DNA of 61,225 nucleotides from Chitinophagales bacterium (GTDB lineage Bacteria > Bacteroidota > Bacteroidia > Chitinophagales > Chitinophagaceae): contig JAURJU010000075.1 in the NCBI GenBank assembly GCA_030832085.1, positions 1 through 61,225 of the forward strand. Reading direction: 5' to 3'. Within the stretch, counting starts at the first letter, position 1, and each line of letters opens with the position of its first letter. The position numbers and the translations under genes are program-made. The notes under the pieces were generated by a model, which worked only from the letters and a program-made list of their open reading frames with translations, did not search any database and was not told the origin of the DNA. Below, one piece after another: positions 15,957-24,796 of the stretch.

Positions 15957-17030
15957 TCATTGATAACTCCTGCCAAGCGTATCACAGACTGCTTTCAACA
16001 GGGAGAAATTGTCGTTGGCATCCTGTCCCATCTCCCAGACCATGATGCCAGTTCCCTGTGTATTCCCCAACACTGCTTTCTTCTTTGCAGTCAATTGGCC
16101 ATTGTAATAAATGGTATAGGAAGGAAACCCTGTTGCGGAAACCACAGCGGAGTCGGCACTTGGAGCGCCTCCCTTGGAAAGGATGGCAGCATAGGCCTGT
16201 ATTGTCCCTGTCTGGGTCATGCCACTGGCACGCCCGTAAGAGGGTATTCCCAACACTGCTTTTCCTTTTGGCATACCAGCAGTATTGATCCAATAGTTCA
16301 AGCTGGTCTCTGCCAACTTAAGATCGCTGTGGTGTTTGTACGGTACCGTTGTGCTGAAGTCGTCGTAGGCCATGATGTTGAAATAGTCCACTTGCTCTCC
16401 TTGCAGCAACTCTTTTGTTATGGCATCCCTGTACTGGCCTGCATATTTGCCGGTAGTAATGGCTGCTGACAAGTAGTATTTTCCGTCCACATGCAGGCTG
16501 TCGCCCAATTCCTGCATCAGTTTGGTGAATGTCAATGATGTGCCATCTGCGGTGGATGGATATTCCCAATCTACATCAATTCCATGCAGTCCATTTGTTC
16601 GTACCAAGGCAATGGCTTGTTTTACAAATGTATTTCTGCCTGCTGGGGTAGCTGCCATTTGTTGCCAGTCAGCAGTGGCGCCATTGATGGATAAGAATAT
16701 TTTAGCACCATTGCTTTTTGCCTTGTTGGAAACAATGGCGAATGTGGTCGGATTTTGGACAACAATATTTCCGTTGGATGATACAGTACCGAACGCATAG
16801 TTGACCACATTGCACATCTTGAATTTTTGATCAGGGATGGCATTGGGATCACGATAGGATGGAAAATATCCGGAAACAACCGTTCCCAATGCAGGCGGCG
16901 CCTTGATGACGGTAGGTGGCACTGTTGGAGTCGTGTTTCCTCCACCCGGTGGAACAATTGCTGATTTTTTACATGCATTGAAAACTGCGGCAATCATGAT
17001 CCATTTTGCCCATGTCTTGGTATTTCTCAT
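15957..17030 (-). CDS. GH18 chitinase-like lipoprotein
   Basis: A 357-residue protein. The ATG at 17030 yields a lipoprotein signal with lipobox VFNAC (Cys20), then a Pro/Gly/Thr-rich linker (about 27-45) and a GH18 TIM barrel. The catalytic motif reads HGIDVDWEYP, with Asp152, Asp154 and catalytic Glu156; the first Asp of the usual DxxDxDxE is His149. The downstream MAYD motif is intact. GH18 enzymes hydrolyse chitin or GlcNAc-containing oligosaccharides by substrate-assisted catalysis. With GH20 and NagA elsewhere in the window this suggests amino-sugar glycan use. The metallophosphoesterase gene ends 33 bases upstream on the same strand. Confidence 0.85.
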   Translation of the reverse strand: MRNTKTWAKWIMIAAVFNACKKSAIVPPGGGNTTPTVPPTVIKAPPALGTVVSGYFPSYRDPNAIPDQKFKMCNVVNYAFGTVSSNGNIVVQNPTTFAIVSNKAKSNGAKIFLSINGATADWQQMAATPAGRNTFVKQAIALVRTNGLHGIDVDWEYPSTADGTSLTFTKLMQELGDSLHVDGKYYLSAAITTGKYAGQYRDAITKELLQGEQVDYFNIMAYDDFSTTVPYKHHSDLKLAETSLNYWINTAGMPKGKAVLGIPSYGRASGMTQTGTIQAYAAILSKGGAPSADSAVVSATGFPSYTIYYNGQLTAKKKAVLGNTQGTGIMVWEMGQDANDNFSLLKAVCDTLGRSYQ

Positions 17031-17063
17031 GTCTATCGTGTGAAGTTGGTTGAGCCAGGGCAA

Positions 17064-17879
17064 TTAGCCGATTTTCGCCTCGTTGATTCTTTCTGTGGGA
17101 TTCATGATGCAGGTCAACATGGAGCCGTCCTTGAAGAGTTCAACAATCCGATAGCCCTTGTATTTTGTTCCCCAGTTGCCACCAACATGGCTGTCGAACA
17201 TATAAGGGATCCCGTCTTGCCACTTGATGGCATCCTGGTCGTGTTCGTGCCCGTGGAATACGGCTTTCAGGTTCTTTTGCTTTTTCACCAGCTCAACAAA
17301 GGGCGTTGATTCAATGGCATGTTTGGTCCATTTGATGGGTGGGATATGGATAAAGAGGAGGATGTTGTCTGCTTCTTTATGTTCTTCAAATTTCCCGGAC
17401 AGCCATTCAAGATCCGGAGGAAGGTATTCTCCCTTCTTGTTGGATGTTGTTGCAAACAACAAGACCGTTTTTTTGATCACCACATCAAAGTTGAGCGGTG
17501 TATTCCAGGCATTTTCCCATTCCTCTTTTGTTGCAAGATCATGGTTTCCCTGGGTCACATAGTATTTGAAGGCAAGGTTGTCCAGGGTTTTTTTGGCATC
17601 CCCGAAATAACGGATGTCATCATGGACAATGTCACCATTGATCACTCCAAAGTCGAATCCGTTCGTATGGTGCATGGCATTCATGTGCCCTACTGCCGTG
17701 TCAAGGTATTCCTGAAACGGTGTTTGTGCCTGCCCGAAGTGTGCATCGGATGCAATGGCAAAACGAAGGATGGGTTTTCTTTTTTCAAATCCACTCAGGT
17801 CTGAAGCAAGAAGGGTTTTGCCATTGACAAGGAGGATGGCAGTGGAAATGTTTTGAATGAATCGCCGGCGACTGGTCAT
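17064..17879 (-). CDS. Tat-exported calcineurin-like metallophosphoesterase
   Basis: A 271-residue protein with twin-arginine motif SRRRFIQN at residues 3-10. The metal-binding signatures of the calcineurin fold appear in order: SDAHFG, NGDIVHDD, GNHD and HGHEHD. It therefore hydrolyses a phosphomonoester or diester, probably in the periplasm; the substrate is not evident. It lies upstream of the GH18 lipoprotein gene in the same direction (33 bases). Confidence 0.85.
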   Translation of the reverse strand: MTSRRRFIQNISTAILLVNGKTLLASDLSGFEKRKPILRFAIASDAHFGQAQTPFQEYLDTAVGHMNAMHHTNGFDFGVINGDIVHDDIRYFGDAKKTLDNLAFKYYVTQGNHDLATKEEWENAWNTPLNFDVVIKKTVLLFATTSNKKGEYLPPDLEWLSGKFEEHKEADNILLFIHIPPIKWTKHAIESTPFVELVKKQKNLKAVFHGHEHDQDAIKWQDGIPYMFDSHVGGNWGTKYKGYRIVELFKDGSMLTCIMNPTERINEAKIG

Positions 17880-17945
17880 TGCATGTTGTTTTGGAAGGCA
17901 TAAAATACAACAAAAATGCCAATCGCAGCCCCGGCAGGAAATTGA

Positions 17946-18665
17946 TTATTGGTTCGAAAACACTTTTTTAAGCAGGTCAGTGGTTCTGGCCAAAGGATCT
18001 TTTCTGATATTTTTTTCTTCGATGGCTATCTGGGTGAAAATTCCCTGCAATGCCTTTTCAGTGACATGGCTACTCAGGTCTGGATTGATTTTTTGGAGGC
18101 TAAATTTGTTATACGCGTTGATCATTGTTGACCAATATTTTGTTGCTCCGGTTTTTTCAAGGGAACGGTTGATGACAGGTTTGAAAGCTTCCCCCAGTGG
18201 TGCGGTTGTTTTGCTCCTCAGAAATCCTGTTGCAGCGGTATCTGCTCCCCTTAAAATTCCGATGGCATCATTGACATCCATTTGTCTGATGGCGTTTACA
18301 AATATCGGGGCAGCTTCTTTGCAAGCCTCTTCAGCACCACGGTTCATGCTGGTGATGGCATCATCCACCATCTTTCCGAGACCTGCCCCTCGCAACATCT
18401 TTTCAACTTTTTGTGCTTCTGAAGGAAGGATGATTTTCAAGAGTGGGTTGCCCAGAAAACCATTTTCTTTGGAAAGTGCTGCTGCTCCTTTTTCTGCACC
18501 AATGGCAAGCGCTTCCTTCAATCCCGCTGCAATATCTTGTGGGCCCAGTTGTCCACCATTGGCCGCAATTGTTTCTTTTGCCTTTTTCAACAGTGTGTTG
18601 AGCTGCTGTGCTTGTACAGATGACGACAAGGCAACAAGCATAAGAATCGAAAATAAATGTTTCAT
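17946..18665 (-). CDS. DUF4197 domain protein, periplasmic
   Basis: A 239-residue protein with signal MKHLFSILMLVALSSSVQAQ (ATG 18665). The rest is mostly helical, with features I associate with DUF4197: GLKEALAIGAEKGAAALS, then IILPSEAQKVEKMLRGAGLG, and a C-terminal LQGIFTQIAIEEKNIRKDP. Family function is unknown. It lies 66 bases upstream of the metallophosphoesterase gene on the same strand, a loose association. Confidence 0.75.
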   Translation of the reverse strand: MKHLFSILMLVALSSSVQAQQLNTLLKKAKETIAANGGQLGPQDIAAGLKEALAIGAEKGAAALSKENGFLGNPLLKIILPSEAQKVEKMLRGAGLGKMVDDAITSMNRGAEEACKEAAPIFVNAIRQMDVNDAIGILRGADTAATGFLRSKTTAPLGEAFKPVINRSLEKTGATKYWSTMINAYNKFSLQKINPDLSSHVTEKALQGIFTQIAIEEKNIRKDPLARTTDLLKKVFSNQ

Positions 18666-18758
18666 GGGGTGGTGTGCTTTGATGGTAAAATTACCCCATC
18701 CGGATTGATGAAGCATAAAAGGAGTAGCCAGTCTTTGGTTAAAGTTGAAATGAAATGA

Positions 18759-19934
18759 CTAAAGGATTTTCCCTTTGACCATGGTCATTTGAACATTGAT
18801 CCTTTCGTCAAAGATCAGCAGGTCTGCATGCATTCCTGGCTTGATGGAGCCAATCCTGTCGTTCATGTTGATGATCCTGGCTGGCGTGGCTGTCATCATG
18901 GTGATGGCATCATGCAATGGAATGTCAGCAAAATCGACCATTGTGCGCACCAGCCGGTCTGTCGTGGCAATACTGCCTGCAAATGCAGAGCGGTCAGGTA
19001 GTTTCGCGACCCCCTCTTCCGTGATGACCCTGAGCCCACTGTTGATGTTTCCTAGGATGTATTCTCCTTCGGGCATGCCTGAGGCCCGCATGGAGTCTGT
19101 GATCAGGGCTGTATGATCAGGGCCCTTGATTTTGTGGACCAATTTCAGCAATGGCGCTGGAAGGTGCACACCGTCTGCTATGATTTCCACATCCAGTGCA
19201 TCGTGGAGATAACCCGCTTCCACAACGCCTGCGTAACGCCGGGCATTGCGTCGAACAACCCCGGACATGGCAGAGTAAAAATGGGTGAGCAGGCTGTATC
19301 CGTTTTCAAACGCTTCAAGTGCCTCTTCATACACCGCCTCGGTATGGGCCATGGATGCAATGATACCCCGCTCGTGGAGTATTTTCCCAAATGCAATGGC
19401 GCCCTTTCTTTCCGGTGCCACGCTCCACCTTTTGATGGACTTTGAATATTCCAGGATTTCCATGTACTCGGCCGGGTCTGGATCCCTGATGTATTTTGGG
19501 TCCTGTGCACCGCGCTGGTTCATCGCAAAATAAGGCCCTTCCAGGTGGAGGCCGACAAAGGATGCACCATTGGCATTGATGGTATTCGCTCTTTCGTAGA
19601 CGTCAAGCACTTGCAGTATGCCCTCTTTTTCAGCCGTGGTGGTGGTGGGCATCATGGAAGTGGTTCCATGCTTCGCATGGATGGCCGCTATCGCCAAAAA
19701 AGCGGCTTCAGTGCCATCCATAAAGTCGTGACCACCCCCGCCATGCACGTGGATGTCTACAAATCCAGGAGAGATATATTGTCCCTTTGCATCCGTATTG
19801 ATTGCACCAGGGAAATCAAGATCCCCTGCTTCAGCAGCAATGATTCTTCCTTCCTCCACAAGCACTGTTCCCTGCTCAACAATACGGTTGGGCAAGATTA
19901 GTTTCCCGTTGAATATCCTGTGTTTTTGGTGCAT
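18759..19934 (-). CDS. nagA: N-acetylglucosamine-6-phosphate deacetylase
   Basis: A 391-residue cytoplasmic amidohydrolase converting GlcNAc-6-phosphate to glucosamine-6-phosphate and acetate. Visible motifs are the metal site DIHVHGGGGHDFMDG (His62, His64), GLHLEGPYF (Glu132), MAHTEA, IADGVHLP and LITDSMRASG. Length and layout are normal, with a short beta-sandwich made of both termini. It is 54 bases downstream of the HGSNAT-like membrane protein gene, so the two probably form an amino-sugar uptake and catabolism pair. nagB and a GlcNAc kinase are not in the window. Confidence 0.93.
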   Translation of the reverse strand: MHQKHRIFNGKLILPNRIVEQGTVLVEEGRIIAAEAGDLDFPGAINTDAKGQYISPGFVDIHVHGGGGHDFMDGTEAAFLAIAAIHAKHGTTSMMPTTTTAEKEGILQVLDVYERANTINANGASFVGLHLEGPYFAMNQRGAQDPKYIRDPDPAEYMEILEYSKSIKRWSVAPERKGAIAFGKILHERGIIASMAHTEAVYEEALEAFENGYSLLTHFYSAMSGVVRRNARRYAGVVEAGYLHDALDVEIIADGVHLPAPLLKLVHKIKGPDHTALITDSMRASGMPEGEYILGNINSGLRVITEEGVAKLPDRSAFAGSIATTDRLVRTMVDFADIPLHDAITMMTATPARIINMNDRIGSIKPGMHADLLIFDERINVQMTMVKGKIL

Positions 19935-19988
19935 GTTGTTGCGTATTTCCTGGCTTTGCTGTTGAACAAAGGTGTGGGATTTTATGCA

Positions 19989-21101
19989 TCAGACCTTTAA
20001 AAATATTTTTTTCTGGTAAAGAAAATACATGAAAATCCATTTGATCAATACCACTGAAATGGCCATTGCCACTGCATTGTAAGGATCTCCAACAAGGTCG
20101 GAAAGCCACTGGAACAGTCCCTTGTTCGCATAGGACCAGTTGATGAATTTTCCAGACATGTAGATGAGGATGGAGTTCATGCCAATGACCTTAAAGAAGA
20201 ATGCCCATTTTCTATAACCAAGCACATCTATCACCCAGTAAAAAAGTGCAAAAAGCAAGAGACTGAAGCCAACGGTATGCATCACAAATGAACTGGACCA
20301 AAGGTTTTTGTTGATCGGAAAATCGAGGCTCCAGAGCTGAGCGATGGCCAGGGAAAGCAATCCTGCTATAGCCATCATGCCTGATTTTTTTGAAGGCGCA
20401 TCGTTGTTGTGTTTGAGATAATTCCCTGCAATGATTCCTGCAAGGGCAGAGCTGATGGCAGGGATATTGTTGAAAAGCCCTACTGTATCATGGATGCCCC
20501 TTGACAATTTTCCGGGAAGCACAGTCCTGTCAAAGTAAGAAGAAAAATTTCCTGCTTCTGTAAGATCGCCCGGCATAAAACCCGGAGCCGATGTAAATTT
20601 CATCAGCAGCCAGTATCCGACAAGCAGTGCTGTGAACCAAATGATTTGGGCCCTCTCTTTTGTGTAGAGGTAAATGATGCTTCCCAACATGGTCGCAATC
20701 CCAATCCTGCCCAGCACACTCATGAACCTGATGTCGCTGATCGGTTTGATCTGCAATCCATTGTTGTATATGATCCCCAATAGAACCAGGATCAGCCCCC
20801 TTTTGATGACTTTCCAGAGCAGTGCATTTTTGGATTTTCCTGCCGCTATCGCGCTGCCGATGGCATATGGGGTTGAAACGCCAGAAAGGAAAATGAAAAG
20901 CGGAAAAATCAGGTCATAGGCCGTGAATCCGTTCCAAACTGGATGTTCAAATTGTGCTGAAAGACCCTCCCAGAAAGGATGATGGGTGACGGCTCCCATG
21001 GAATGGAATACCTCCTCAGCACCGATGATCCAAAACATGTCAAATCCCCGAAGGGCATCGAGAGAGAAAAGCCTTTGCTTGATGGTTTGATTTGTTTGCA
21101 T
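19989..21101 (-). CDS. HGSNAT/NagX-like membrane protein (DUF5009)
   Basis: A 370-residue polytopic membrane protein with about ten hydrophobic segments. It opens with the family signature RLFSLDALRGFDMFW (from ATG 21101; the frame extends upstream to 21203). Relatives are lysosomal heparan-alpha-glucosaminide N-acetyltransferase and bacterial NagX proteins, proposed to bring GlcNAc or glucosamine across the inner membrane or to acetylate it. The position just upstream of nagA (54 bases) supports an amino-sugar role. A Gfo/Idh/MocA gene ends 120 bases upstream on the same strand. Confidence 0.85.
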   Translation of the reverse strand: MQTNQTIKQRLFSLDALRGFDMFWIIGAEEVFHSMGAVTHHPFWEGLSAQFEHPVWNGFTAYDLIFPLFIFLSGVSTPYAIGSAIAAGKSKNALLWKVIKRGLILVLLGIIYNNGLQIKPISDIRFMSVLGRIGIATMLGSIIYLYTKERAQIIWFTALLVGYWLLMKFTSAPGFMPGDLTEAGNFSSYFDRTVLPGKLSRGIHDTVGLFNNIPAISSALAGIIAGNYLKHNNDAPSKKSGMMAIAGLLSLAIAQLWSLDFPINKNLWSSSFVMHTVGFSLLLFALFYWVIDVLGYRKWAFFFKVIGMNSILIYMSGKFINWSYANKGLFQWLSDLVGDPYNAVAMAISVVLIKWIFMYFLYQKKIFLKV

Positions 21102-21221
21102 GGCGGACAACTGTTGGGACTTGAATGGATGAAAAATATTTTCAAGGTTCGGCATGATGCATTCAACCGGGTCAATGAGCTCATGCAGCAGCATCAACTG
21201 CAAACATCTTTCTGATCTGCA

Positions 21222-22565
21222 TTAAACCTTGGGTTCCCATCCCTTCTCGTATTCCCTGCTCCATAGTTTCATGGCATCCTTGTCGTGCAGGATCCTTCCA
21301 TTGCTTGCATCGATGTTCAGGGTTCGTCCGGTTCGTTGGGCGATGTTCCCCAATTGAACCAGCAGGGTGCTTTGGTGTCCGCTCAATATATCTGAATTCA
21401 GTGCAGCACCTTTTTTGATGGCAGCAAAAAAGTTTTGAATATGCAGCGCATCCAGTTCCATGCCCGGTCCGGTCTTATCAAGCGCATTGGCTGTGATATC
21501 GTTCTTTACTTCTTTTACCAGCTTGCTCTTGAGGTCAAATATCTTGTAAGCATTACCACTTTCAATCAGCAGTGATCCTGTTTCGCCATAGAAAATCACA
21601 CCAACAGAGCTGCCCTCGACGGACTTTCCATTGCAGGACCTGCCCTCCCAGGAAATCTGGGTATTGTTGTCAAATTCAAGGTTGATGACCTGCGTGTCCG
21701 GTGTCTCCCAATCGTCCTGGTAGCGGTAACGTCCACCTGCAGAAGTCACGCGGGTGGGATAATTCACTCCAAGTCCCCAACGCGCAAGGTCGACCATATG
21801 TGTCCCATTGTTCAACGCCTCGCCAGTTCCCCAATGCCAGAACCAATGCCAATTGTAGTGGATCAGGTTGTCCTTGTAAGCTTTTCTTGGTGCGGGTCCC
21901 TGCCAGAGATCATAATTGAGCCAGGAGGGCACATCCGTCACCTTGCCCACACCAATCGATTCTCTGTTGTTGGTGTACCAAGTTTTTGCAAAGTAGGGTC
22001 TGCCAATGACGCCTGCATGCAGCTCCTTGATGGCGGCCATCACATTGGGCCAGGACCTTCGTTGGTTGCCCATTTGAAGCAATTTGTTGTGTTTTGTTGC
22101 AGCCTTTACCAGCATCTCTCCTTCATTGGGGTTGTGGCTACAGGGTTTCTCCAGATAAACATGTTTGCCTGCTGCCACGGCCAGCAATGCGGCGGGTGCA
22201 TGCCAGTGGTCTGGTGCCGTTACAATCAACAGGTCAAGGTTTTTGTCATCCAGCGCCTTCCTGAAATCACCTTCCGCCTTTGGCCTTTTTTGTTGTGCTT
22301 TTTCCACTGCATTCACGCATTTGTCCATTGCACGCGAATCCACATCACAAACATGTGAAACTTCACATTCTTTTTGCGAAGCGAAGTTGGTGCTGACAGA
22401 CAAACCCCTGCTGTTCACACCCATCACCGCGGCAGTGATCTTTTCATTGGATCCCAGGATGTTGCGGTATTGACTTGCAGAAAAAACAGGGAGTATGCCA
22501 CCAAAGGCAATGGCAGCGGAGGCTGCAGAGGTTTTCTGGATAAAACTTCTTCTGGAACGACTCAT
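21222..22565 (-). CDS. Gfo/Idh/MocA family oxidoreductase, Tat-exported (447 aa)
   Basis: A secreted oxidoreductase with twin-arginine motif SRRSFIQK at the N-terminus. The Rossmann region is VMGVNSRG, slightly degenerate. DHWHAPAAL, HVYLEKPCSHNPNEG and MGNQRRSWPN mark the large Bacteroidota/Planctomycetota subfamily, and WHWFWHWGTGEALNNGTHMVDLARW forms the substrate domain. It probably uses a tightly bound NAD(P), as exported members cannot exchange cofactor freely (established for glucose-fructose oxidoreductase). Its ATG overlaps the TGA of the upstream paralogue by 4 bases (ATGA), so the two are translationally coupled. Substrate unknown. Confidence 0.88.
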   Translation of the reverse strand: MSRSRRSFIQKTSAASAAIAFGGILPVFSASQYRNILGSNEKITAAVMGVNSRGLSVSTNFASQKECEVSHVCDVDSRAMDKCVNAVEKAQQKRPKAEGDFRKALDDKNLDLLIVTAPDHWHAPAALLAVAAGKHVYLEKPCSHNPNEGEMLVKAATKHNKLLQMGNQRRSWPNVMAAIKELHAGVIGRPYFAKTWYTNNRESIGVGKVTDVPSWLNYDLWQGPAPRKAYKDNLIHYNWHWFWHWGTGEALNNGTHMVDLARWGLGVNYPTRVTSAGGRYRYQDDWETPDTQVINLEFDNNTQISWEGRSCNGKSVEGSSVGVIFYGETGSLLIESGNAYKIFDLKSKLVKEVKNDITANALDKTGPGMELDALHIQNFFAAIKKGAALNSDILSGHQSTLLVQLGNIAQRTGRTLNIDASNGRILHDKDAMKLWSREYEKGWEPKV

Positions 22566-23620
22566 GATGGAAGGTTTAATTGTTGTATGATTTTGTTGGC
22601 TTTTTTGAGATGGGCATTGTACACATCCTTTAGTTGAACGGCTTTGCCGCTACTGCGTTTGCTTTCGTCGGCGGCTTCCATGAAGGTATAGATCTCCAGT
22701 GTTTCCTTCGGGTTGATGGGTAGATCACCCGTTTTGAAAAAGTTGATAATCCTGTCGAGCAGGTTGTCATATCCCTTGTAAGGGCCCAGGGTTATTGGTC
22801 CTTTTTCACCATAGGCTGTCCCGCCGTATTCATGTTTGCCTGTTCGTGTACCGCGGAAGATTCCGATCCTGCCATCTTCCCAAATACCAACCACTACTTC
22901 TGTTCCTTCGGTTTGGGTGCGGGTGACGGACTGACAACCGGTACCCATGACGGTATAGAGGGTTTCCACTCCATGAATGCCATACCAGAAGAGATCAGGA
23001 TGGGTGGATTCGAGGGTTGCGGGACTGAAACAGTCTGCACCCAGGATCTTTCCAACCTTGCCAGAAGCCGCTTCCTGTGCGGATTCCATGTACCGCAGCG
23101 ATGAGCAGGAGAAGAAAGGGACCTTGAGTTTTTCAGCAACAAAATAGAGGGCGATGGCATCCGTGAGGGTGCCGGCAACGGGCTTGTCGATGAACAGGGG
23201 TTTGCCTGCTTTCATCACTTCAAGGGCCTGTTGCAGGTGTGGGCGGCCATCGTTGGTTTCCAATAAAACGAAATCAACCTTCTTCAGGAGCTCAGCGATT
23301 GAGTCTACAATCTCTACTCCCATTTTTTTCACTTCCTCAATATAGCCGGGGATTCTTTTGGTGGAGGACTCAATGTCTGCGCTGCCTTTGGGGTAAGCCG
23401 CCACAATGCGAAAGTCTTTGTATTTGTCGGGAGGATTTCCTGCATTCAAGGCTTTGGTGAAGGCGATGCTGTGGGAGGTATCGAGCCCAATGATGCCGAT
23501 CCTTCCGCCATCAGACAATTGCTGGCAAGCCTTTGCCGGTTGTATCAAACCTGAGAGTCCCAATGCCATTCCGGACAGGCCGGCATCGCGCATGAAGCGC
23601 CTGCGGTTATAATTTTTCAT
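22562..23620 (-). CDS. Gfo/Idh/MocA family oxidoreductase, Tat-exported (352 aa)
   Basis: A distant paralogue of its downstream partner. The twin-arginine motif is NRRRFMRD. The nucleotide-binding segment is IGIIGLDTSHSIAF, a variant in which the usual second and third Gly are replaced. The EKP motif is FIDKP. This 'LDTSHS' type is a recognisable subgroup in Bacteroidota. The ATG at 23620 is preferred over one two codons earlier. It overlaps the next oxidoreductase by 4 bases, suggesting two subunits or sequential enzymes made in equal amounts. Confidence 0.82.
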   Translation of the reverse strand: MKNYNRRRFMRDAGLSGMALGLSGLIQPAKACQQLSDGGRIGIIGLDTSHSIAFTKALNAGNPPDKYKDFRIVAAYPKGSADIESSTKRIPGYIEEVKKMGVEIVDSIAELLKKVDFVLLETNDGRPHLQQALEVMKAGKPLFIDKPVAGTLTDAIALYFVAEKLKVPFFSCSSLRYMESAQEAASGKVGKILGADCFSPATLESTHPDLFWYGIHGVETLYTVMGTGCQSVTRTQTEGTEVVVGIWEDGRIGIFRGTRTGKHEYGGTAYGEKGPITLGPYKGYDNLLDRIINFFKTGDLPINPKETLEIYTFMEAADESKRSSGKAVQLKDVYNAHLKKANKIIQQLNLPS

Positions 23621-23740
23621 GTGCAATCGTTTTGGCAGCCCAAGTAAGTTAAAAATAAAAAGGTAAATATTCTCAAATCAGTTTTGTTTTACATACTCTG
23701 ATGTACCGTTACACTCGGGAGGTGAAAGCGGAGGTATTTT

Positions 23741-24682
23741 TTAAAGTTTTATTTGGAGATTCACATTAGCAATGCTGAACCCCTTGCTTTTCACAAGCTT
23801 TGCTTCTTTGGAATCTTCATTCAACAATGGATTGGTATGATTGAAATGAATGAAGATGATCTTTTCTTTTTCTTTCGCTGGCAATGATGCAAATAACTGC
23901 ATGCTTTCCTGTACAAGTGGATGTGGGATTTCTGCAATGTTGCGATTGCCAACTTCCGCAGTACTGAAAAACGTGCCATCGATCAGCGCGTGATCCACTT
24001 CCTTGATGAGTGAAACAATATCGCTCCGCCATTTTTCCCACTTGTCGATGTCCGGGATGAAAAGAACTTTCTTGTGTGGACCTTCAATGATGTATCCCAC
24101 TGTTTCAGAAAATTCATCACGATGCGGAACAAGGATGGGTTTAACTTTCAGCCCAGGAGCAATATTTTCCCACTTGTCTTCAGATAAAGCTTGGGTGCGA
24201 ATGTTGTTCAATGCAACAAGCTGGCTCCAGGGGCCATTGTTCTCCAGAAATGTTTTCAACCTGGGCATTGTGTAGACCGGCACATCCTTGCTGTTCATGG
24301 CTTCGCGGCCCAAAAACATCAGCCCGGCATAATGACCAACATGCGCATGGGTAAGGAAGATCCCGTCGGGCGCTAAGCTTTTTTTCTCGGGCATTGATTG
24401 ATTCAAGACTTTGAGTTGTGATGCAATATCCGGTGTGGCTTCAAAAAGGAATCGCTTTCCACTGGTTGGATCGATGAGCCCCAGCGATACCACTTTTTTA
24501 TTGGAGTCAATTGACTTGCAACAATTTTTTTCACATCCCATGTGGGGCGAGCCTCCGTCCTGCAGGGTACCCAGCACGATCAGGTAAGGATCGGCTGGGG
24601 CAGCAGATTTGTTTACCTGTGCCTGAAGGAAAGCAGCGAGAAAAATTGAAAATAGGCCTACAAGACTATTCCTGATCTTCAT
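23741..24682 (-). CDS. PqqB-like MBL-fold metallohydrolase, secreted
   Basis: A 313-residue protein with signal MKIRNSLVGLFSIFLAAFLQAQ. The body resembles PqqB: VLGTLQDGGSPHMGC near the start, a cysteine group GCEKNCC that may hold structural zinc, then the metal motif THAHVGHYAGLMFLGREAMN, and PVYTMPRLKTFLENNGPW. PqqB hydroxylates a tyrosine in the PQQ precursor, but the other pqq genes are absent here and this protein is exported, so it is more likely a hydrolase of unknown substrate. It is 120 bases upstream of the oxidoreductase pair on the same strand and divergent from the Gly-rich protein gene. Confidence 0.75.
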   Translation of the reverse strand: MKIRNSLVGLFSIFLAAFLQAQVNKSAAPADPYLIVLGTLQDGGSPHMGCEKNCCKSIDSNKKVVSLGLIDPTSGKRFLFEATPDIASQLKVLNQSMPEKKSLAPDGIFLTHAHVGHYAGLMFLGREAMNSKDVPVYTMPRLKTFLENNGPWSQLVALNNIRTQALSEDKWENIAPGLKVKPILVPHRDEFSETVGYIIEGPHKKVLFIPDIDKWEKWRSDIVSLIKEVDHALIDGTFFSTAEVGNRNIAEIPHPLVQESMQLFASLPAKEKEKIIFIHFNHTNPLLNEDSKEAKLVKSKGFSIANVNLQIKL

Positions 24683-24796
24683 GGAAATGCTTTTGAGTTG
24701 TTAAAATAACTTAAATTCCATGAGGAAAAGAAAGGGAATGCATTTCTTCAACATCTAAACATCAAATCAAATTCTTCACCAATAAAATCAACAACA

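Noticed and set aside
23741-24682. A PQQ biosynthesis operon around the PqqB-like gene
   Set aside because: No pqqA, pqqC, pqqD or pqqE is visible nearby, and this protein has a signal peptide that true PqqB lacks.
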